64,000 nucleotides of DNA from Cephalotus follicularis (taxonomy: Eukaryota; Streptophyta; Magnoliopsida; Oxalidales; Cephalotaceae). The translations under genes were made by a program, and so were the position numbers. The notes beneath the pieces are model-generated. The model saw only the letters and a list, made by a program, of their open reading frames with translations, made no database searches and was not told the origin of the DNA. Positions 59,197-64,000 of the stretch are shown here, in pieces; the first letter of the stretch is position 1; each line of letters opens with the position of its first letter. The DNA lies in contig BDDD01000708.1 in the NCBI GenBank assembly GCA_001972305.1, forward strand, positions 189,481 to 253,480, in the 5' to 3' direction.

Positions 59197-59799
59197 TTAA
59201 CCGAAGAATGATCCAATGTTTTTACAACACATTATTATCTCAAAAACAGCCTTTGGCTTTGAAATTGAAGACCCATTGAAATTATTAATTTGCACATCAA
59301 CATCGACACTATGAAGAGAATTATCATCAAAACTTTGCTCACCATAGGATTCACCAAAATCCTCAAGACTTACATCCTTAATTTCTGTGTTGTCGTTCTC
59401 ATCTTTGGAAGTTGCTTGATCAAGCGTATCATCACAATTTTCTGGAATTAAATCTGCAAGTGTTGCTTCATCATCTTCTTCATAGATTAAGAATTCATCT
59501 TCCTCGGTTTCTTGATCACTATCCATGATGCAAACTGTTTCTTTGGCCAGTTATTGGTTACCCACTTCGGACGATTCTAATGTTGCAATTGTAGCGAGAC
59601 GATCACTCAATTCCTCCATTGCTTCTTGATCGGTGATGTCTATGTCATCCACTGTATCATCAATAACAGTAGAAGTTGCATCGCCTCTTTGAAGTTTTTT
59701 ATCCCAATCAAAATCAGAATAATAAACATATTCCAATTCTCTGTAGATTGCATCTTCAAGTTGCTAGAGCAAAGGATCATAGGGATTTTGTTGTTCCAT
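59197..59799 (-). pseudogene. Acidic coding fragments of unknown origin in element I
   Basis: Downstream of the 5' LTR, minus-strand open stretches begin 'MEQQNPYDPLL' and continue with strongly acidic sequence ('DWDKKLQRGDATSTVIDDTV', 'SDQETEEDEFLIYEEDDEAT', 'DVSLEDFGESYGEQSFDDNS'). I recognise no domain. It could be element-coded or a second captured host gene; biased composition argues for former coding sequence rather than chance. Confidence 0.45.
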
Positions 59800-59944
59800 A
59801 GAATAAAATTGGATGACCAATTTATTGTATTTTGTGAATTGTCCCATGATTATCAAAGAACGAAAGATGAATGATTGTGAAACACTGAGGTTGAGCAAGT
59901 GTACATTTTGTAGAGAGGTGAGATCAAAGAATGAAAACACCAAA

Positions 59945-60271
59945 TGATAGGAGTTATTCCTATCGGTTTGTTTGTTTACCAAGAAAATAGGAACAATGAC
60001 AGGAAAATGATAATGAAAGATAATTGGATTTGACTTCCAACAAAACTCCTAGTTTCTCTTATTTGAGTCAGAGAATAACTCCAAGAACAATTGACTGCTT
60101 AATTCTTGATACAATGATCACTCTCTTTATATGGTTTATAATGCATAACATCTTAACTACCAACTAACAATAACGATTCCAATTATCAACTAATGCTAAC
60201 AACAAACCAAAATAAACCAACACAAAATAAACCAAAATAACAGACTTAATCTATTACTAGCAATCATATCA
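59945..60271 (-). mobile_element. 5' LTR of element I
   Basis: 327 bp. Minus-strand start TGATATGATTGC, end ..CTCCTATCA, followed by TTTGGTGTTTTC, which may be a worn primer site. Confidence 0.7.
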
Positions 60272-61529
60272 ATTTTCATGGTTTCCCTTTGATGAATTGG
60301 ACGTGAGACCTTTGGAGAGGATATCGAATCTCTTCGTTACTTGACATGGAAATTTGACAAAAATCCCCCACTATTTCTTTTCCTCTTGTCATGGTCAGAT
60401 CCTTTTATAATCTTCCCACTAAGCTAGTTATCCAGGCCAACGTCCAAGTCACAGCCACTTGAATGTCATCTCATATCAGAGACATCACAGCAACTTAATC
60501 ATATGACACAAATGAGGGAAACCATAAGGAGATGTAGATATAATGGTAATCATCTTTCACTCTATAATCACCAACATTACAACAAATATTGCTCCTTCAA
60601 TGGGGGAAATTTGATTTCTAACAGAGCATAAATGAGCTATGTTTGATTACACAACCAACTTAAAAGAGACCTAACTGGTGAAATATGTTGCAACCAAGGA
60701 TCCAGTTAAAACAAAATGCAGACATGAAAAGATTGCAGTGGAAGATCCAAATCATGAGTTTACTGCAGATGATGGAGTACTAAGTTAATGAATTGAAAGA
60801 ATAAAACTTGCAGGCAAAACTTCCTATGCCAATTCATTCAATCCAACATATATGTGAGGGATACATGGCCTTCCAGCTTCAATGCCCACAAAGGTCTAAA
60901 CTCTGAAGTTTATATCGATATGCAAGTACCAAAAGGACCCATTTGAAAGTTTACACGATGTACATTAATTGCCCCCAAGCTCAACCATAAAATTGATAAA
61001 TTGTCTCCATGGACATAAAATTACTGTGGCGAAGTATATCAACTTGTGCTTATTATCTGCCCTGCAACCGGAGACATAACTGATAAATTCAGTTTGGTAA
61101 ACGTTTTGGTAGTTTTCCTGAACCTTTTATTGGTGTCTCTTTCCCAATTTCGATTATTTTCTGTTGCGGTTGTGTTTCTTTTTCCTTTGATATGCAACGA
61201 ATGCTAATGCTTACTGTTTTTCATTTTGTTGGTATATTCCGGAATAAAGAAGGTCTTATGACTCCTACCAAATTGAGGATCTTATTTGACATGGTCCAAA
61301 ACCTCTAAATTCATTATCAGGAGCAGATAAATACCACAAAGATGATTAAGGAAATTTCAAAGTTCAGGAAGAAACTGGATATTTATATTTATAATTTTTT
61401 TTTTATTTTGTGGGAAAGAAACTGGATAATTATGTATAACATGTACAGAAATGTTCAATCCCATGAAAAATAATGAATACCAGTATTGAATATAACAAAA
61501 ATGTTTTCCAGTTACTTCAAATTATGTCA
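60272..61529. other. Intergenic stretch between element I and the CRM gene
   Basis: No coding sequence, RNA gene or known repeat recognised. The right-hand part (about 61,300-61,529) is presumably the 3' untranslated region of the CRM-domain gene. AT-rich, with a T run at about 61,397-61,408. Confidence 0.5.
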
Positions 61530-63389
61530 TCATCCATTTTTTCTAAAAGGATGACCATCGTTCTGAAAGGTTGGACGTACCAAACCTTGCTCAGCTTCCC
61601 AATCAAATGCGTTGTCATCATCATCATCAATGTTAGCACCCTCAGATTCTATCAACGAGGCATCTTCATCTTCACTCTGCATATGAATAATTGATAAATT
61701 TATTTAACATGAGAAATATTAACTTTTCTGCCTGGTAACAAATAAGACGATTTCAACAAATCCCATAAAGACATGCGGAAGAATCAAACCCACACTCCAT
61801 CCTACCACACTCTCAACCAAGACAAGGATAGTAGCAAAGCTCGATATCTCACTTGGGTAAATTCTGAGATGCTATCAAATAGGCCATGTTCCCCTACGCT
61901 CCACTTGTTCTCATTATTTGCGTCTTCAGAAACACCCTGTAAAGACAAGGGAAACTTCTTTAGTTGGCCTAATATGTAACACGACAAATAAGCTGAGTAC
62001 GACACAAGCACTATCGGAATAATGTCAAAAATAGATAACATCTTATTAAACATCTGATAGTGAAGCTTTCCACTTTTAGGAAAATGCAAGAAATCGATTA
62101 GAGCCTCCTTCACTTCCACCCTGACCAAAAACAGGAAGGCAACCAATTTCTCAAAGTACAGATCTTAAAACACCAGTGGATACTCTTCTGCCATTCGCAT
62201 TGTTGGGTGGGGATCAGTTTAGAAACCCTATGCTTCTAATGTCAATCCATCACAATCAATCCCCTACATTTCAAGGGTTTAAGATCTTTGGAGCATTAAA
62301 TCAATACATCTATAGTAAGAAACTCGAAAATTTAATCAGGAAGCTATCAACAACCAAGATCAGTGAGCCCAAACATCATTACTGAAGGGACAGGTCACTC
62401 AGGTGTAATGAGTATGCTCAGATAACCGATCCCAAAATTATTGTTGATGCATCAAATTGTTAAAGGCCGAACCAATTAGAATTACCTAGGCATGGACAAA
62501 ATATACCCAAGCTCATCATATGAATACATATGTACAAAAAGATTCTTTTTTCTTAAGTCCTTAAGAGTTTATAAATTTGGCTCAAGCAGATTGCAATACT
62601 GAAGAGTTAACATTTCAGTGTGCCTGCATGTGTGCAAAATGGAATAAAAAGACTTGCAGTTTGATAATAAAAGATCTAAATGATTGACTACTCACAAGTT
62701 CTTTTTTCATCTGCTCTATGGTTGTCTCCAGTTCAGATATGTGCTGACTTAGAGCCTGCACACACAGCTCATGTAAGATATATTATGAACAGTGGAATAT
62801 ATAACAGCTACAGAGAGCCATGATCATAAATACAAAAGCAAACTCAGGACATAAGAGATGGAACCTCATGACGCTGCATGGCCACTGAACGCTTCAATGC
62901 TTTGGCCTTGGTTAGTAAGTTTCTCGGCCTTACGCTAATAGGTCGCTGATAATTCTTTCCACGATAGTATATAAGAGCATATCCTTTAGGAACTCTTTCG
63001 ATTGCCACCAGTATACCACCGCTCTCATATTCCAATAACCTTGCAGAATCTTCAACAAACGCACGAGTCTTTTGTTTGCTTATTAGCTTCACAAGTTCTC
63101 TATGTTTCCAATGTAGATGCATATTCTCAATGACACCATCAAAAACACCCCGAATACCTGATACATCATCATATGCAAACCATCAGTACATCAACACTGA
63201 ATTCAAACTTCACCCAGTGAACTGACAATTACCAAGAGGTAAGTATGGCTTCATCCTTAATCCCACCCTGCGAAACATAACCCGTTCCTCATCGGTGATT
63301 GTTTCTTGGTCATAATCAGGACCAGCAGGAATCATAGTGGCTTCTATTTTTGATAAAATTCTGTCTGCTCTAAGCTTTTTTGCTTGGGC
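61530..63389 (-). CDS. CRM-domain group II intron splicing factor, last five exons (CFM2/CFM3-like)
   Basis: Minus-strand exons: 63389-63233, 63157-62865, 62755-62696, 61936-61853 and 61676-61530 (stop TGA at 61532-61530). All introns are GT-AG and the phases agree, giving about 246 residues. The final CRM (YhbY-like RNA-binding) domain spans the first two exons: '[21 protein letters not shown]', then the GIRG loop (a GxxG motif) and '[19 protein letters not shown]', '[20 protein letters not shown]', '[10 protein letters not shown]'. A basic stretch, a short coiled-coil-like segment ([19 protein letters not shown]) and an acidic tail ([20 protein letters not shown]) follow. Plant proteins of this type bind and splice group II introns in chloroplasts, some also in mitochondria. 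The wording is closest to CFM3/CFM2-type proteins as I remember them, but the 5' exons are outside the window, so the exact member is unsettled. The reading frame looks intact. Confidence 0.9.
61937..62695 (-). other. 759-bp intron of the CRM gene
   Basis: Donor CTT|GTGAGT at 62695, acceptor TTTACAG at 61937. No element or RNA gene recognised inside. Confidence 0.85.
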
Positions 63390-64000
63390 CTGTTCGTGCA
63401 TTCAAGATATTTAATTCCCACAAAAAATAACAGAACATAAATCCAGAAATCATGGACTGGACAACAAATTTAGGTTCTGATTGTTAAACAAATCTAGATG
63501 CCTTAGTAGATAACAAACCACAAAAATCCAATAATCACCAAGGAAAAGCCCTAATAAATTACATCATAAATCTTTGAAGGATAAGGCAGGATGGAAACTT
63601 AAAAATAAAAAAAAAAGTGAGCCCGGAAATAATTAAAGGACTTAACAAGGAATATGGACATCCTTGTACTTTATTTCAAATGCTCAAGAATAAGAAAAAT
63701 AGTACATGAGAACCGAGACAATCCTTTTAACATATGTGACACGGCACAATGACACGAAAATTCTCTTCCAACCCATTTGGACACACACGAAGAGAGATAT
63801 ATGTTAAATTATCATTTATATTATTATTAGAGTAAATTTCAAAAACCCCCCATGAGGTTTAAACGCGCTAATACTTAGGTCTCTCTATTTTTAAATATTA
63901 CAACAACAAAAAAAAACCACTAAGGTTCTCATCCGCTTACCCTTTACCCCCTTTGTTAATTTGCCATTAGGTTTAGTTGTCCAACAAGCTTGCCATATCA
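63390..64000 (-). other. Probable upstream intron of the CRM gene
   Basis: The exon at 63389 is preceded (minus sense) by CGAACAG, an acceptor. No further exon is recognisable to the window edge. An A-rich stretch lies at 63,601-63,620. Confidence 0.6.
63835..64000. repeat. Possible dispersed repeat (unclassified)
   Basis: The composition 'aaaaaccccccatgaggttt', an A9 run and 'ccctttaccccctttg' resembles a type of short unclassified repeat often seen in plant introns. No inverted ends or target duplication can be shown because it runs off the edge. Confidence 0.25.

Larger units (their letters stand above)
58052..60271 (-). mobile_element. Small LTR element I carrying host ABC-transporter sequence
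   Basis: Two direct repeats, 58052-58396 and 59945-60271, resemble each other at roughly 85-90% by eye and have TG...CA ends in the minus orientation. A polypurine tract (58397-58409) abuts the 58 kb copy. The gypsy-typical CTTGAGGACAAG (58414-58425, minus) lies next to it. The interior (about 1.55 kb) lacks recognisable gag-pol and holds acidic coding fragments and an ABCB6/20-like fragment. A non-autonomous LTR element with transduced host sequence fits best, comparable with maize Bs1. LTR divergence suggests an age of several million years. No clear target duplication was found. Confidence 0.7.

Noticed and set aside
58052-60271. Two independent MITE copies flanking a gene fragment
   Set aside because: The repeats are direct, not inverted. 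They have TG/CA ends, and one abuts a polypurine tract and the gypsy-type CTTGAGGACAAG, which fits LTRs better.
62176-62385. 69-codon plus-strand frame
   Set aside because: It lies within the 759-bp intron of the CRM gene on the opposite strand, with no recognisable domain.

Overview
This is nuclear DNA from a seed plant, almost certainly a eudicot. The evidence is a host gene with plant-type spliced exons encoding a CRM-domain organelle splicing factor, long Ty3/gypsy LTRs of the Tekay (Del) chromovirus type, Ty1/copia elements, and AT-rich LTRs full of plant-style TATA boxes. I cannot name the species. About 57 kb of the 64 kb is LTR retrotransposon sequence stacked several layers deep. The only convincing host gene is at the right edge.

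Layout. 1-4.6 kb: a Tekay-type LTR (A) interrupted by a copia LTR (1-808) and by a SIRE-like LTR (1791-3058). 4.6-14.5 kb: gypsy element B (plus strand), broken by a solo LTR at 5808-8455 that has a 5-bp target duplication; its 3' LTR (11723-14536) carries an 0.8-kb tandem duplication that doubles its promoter. 14.9-32.6 kb: a minus-strand copia element (F) whose 3' LTR was split by a nearly whole Tekay element C (15207-24196, target duplication CGTTC) and by a solo LTR E1 (24482-27670), and whose body holds a copia solo LTR (29581-31622, CTAAT). 32.6-53.6 kb: two plus-strand copia elements, H and G, sharing the LTR between them. These are split by solo LTRs at 35558-38355 (GTTAT), 42815-45555 (GCTAGA), 46821-48087 (GTTCC) and 48654-51380 (CATAG). 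53.6-57.8 kb: the 5' LTR, primer site and gag remains of a minus-strand Tekay element D. 58.05-60.27 kb: a small LTR element (I) carrying a fragment of a host ABCB6/ABCB20-type ABC transporter. 61.5-63.4 kb: the last five exons of the CRM-domain gene on the minus strand.

Three signals stand out beyond ordinary annotation. (1) Many otherwise unrelated LTRs (copia and gypsy) carry irregular arrays of short palindromes with a common TCGA core but family- or copy-specific arms (AAGCGTCGACGCTT, CAGTCGACTG, AAAGACGTCGATGTCTTT, AAACCGTCGACGGTTT). Homologous LTR copies carry different 'dialects' of the array at the same place, and several arrays lie just upstream of TATA boxes. (2) Four Tekay-type LTRs share a stem-loop near their 3' ends with a nearly fixed 12-nt loop and stems that change in a compensatory way. 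(3) Element I is an LTR element that has taken up host transporter sequence.

The elements are described as fossils. Boundaries rest on TG...CA termini, target duplications, primer sites and polypurine tracts read by eye. Identities and ages are rough estimates.
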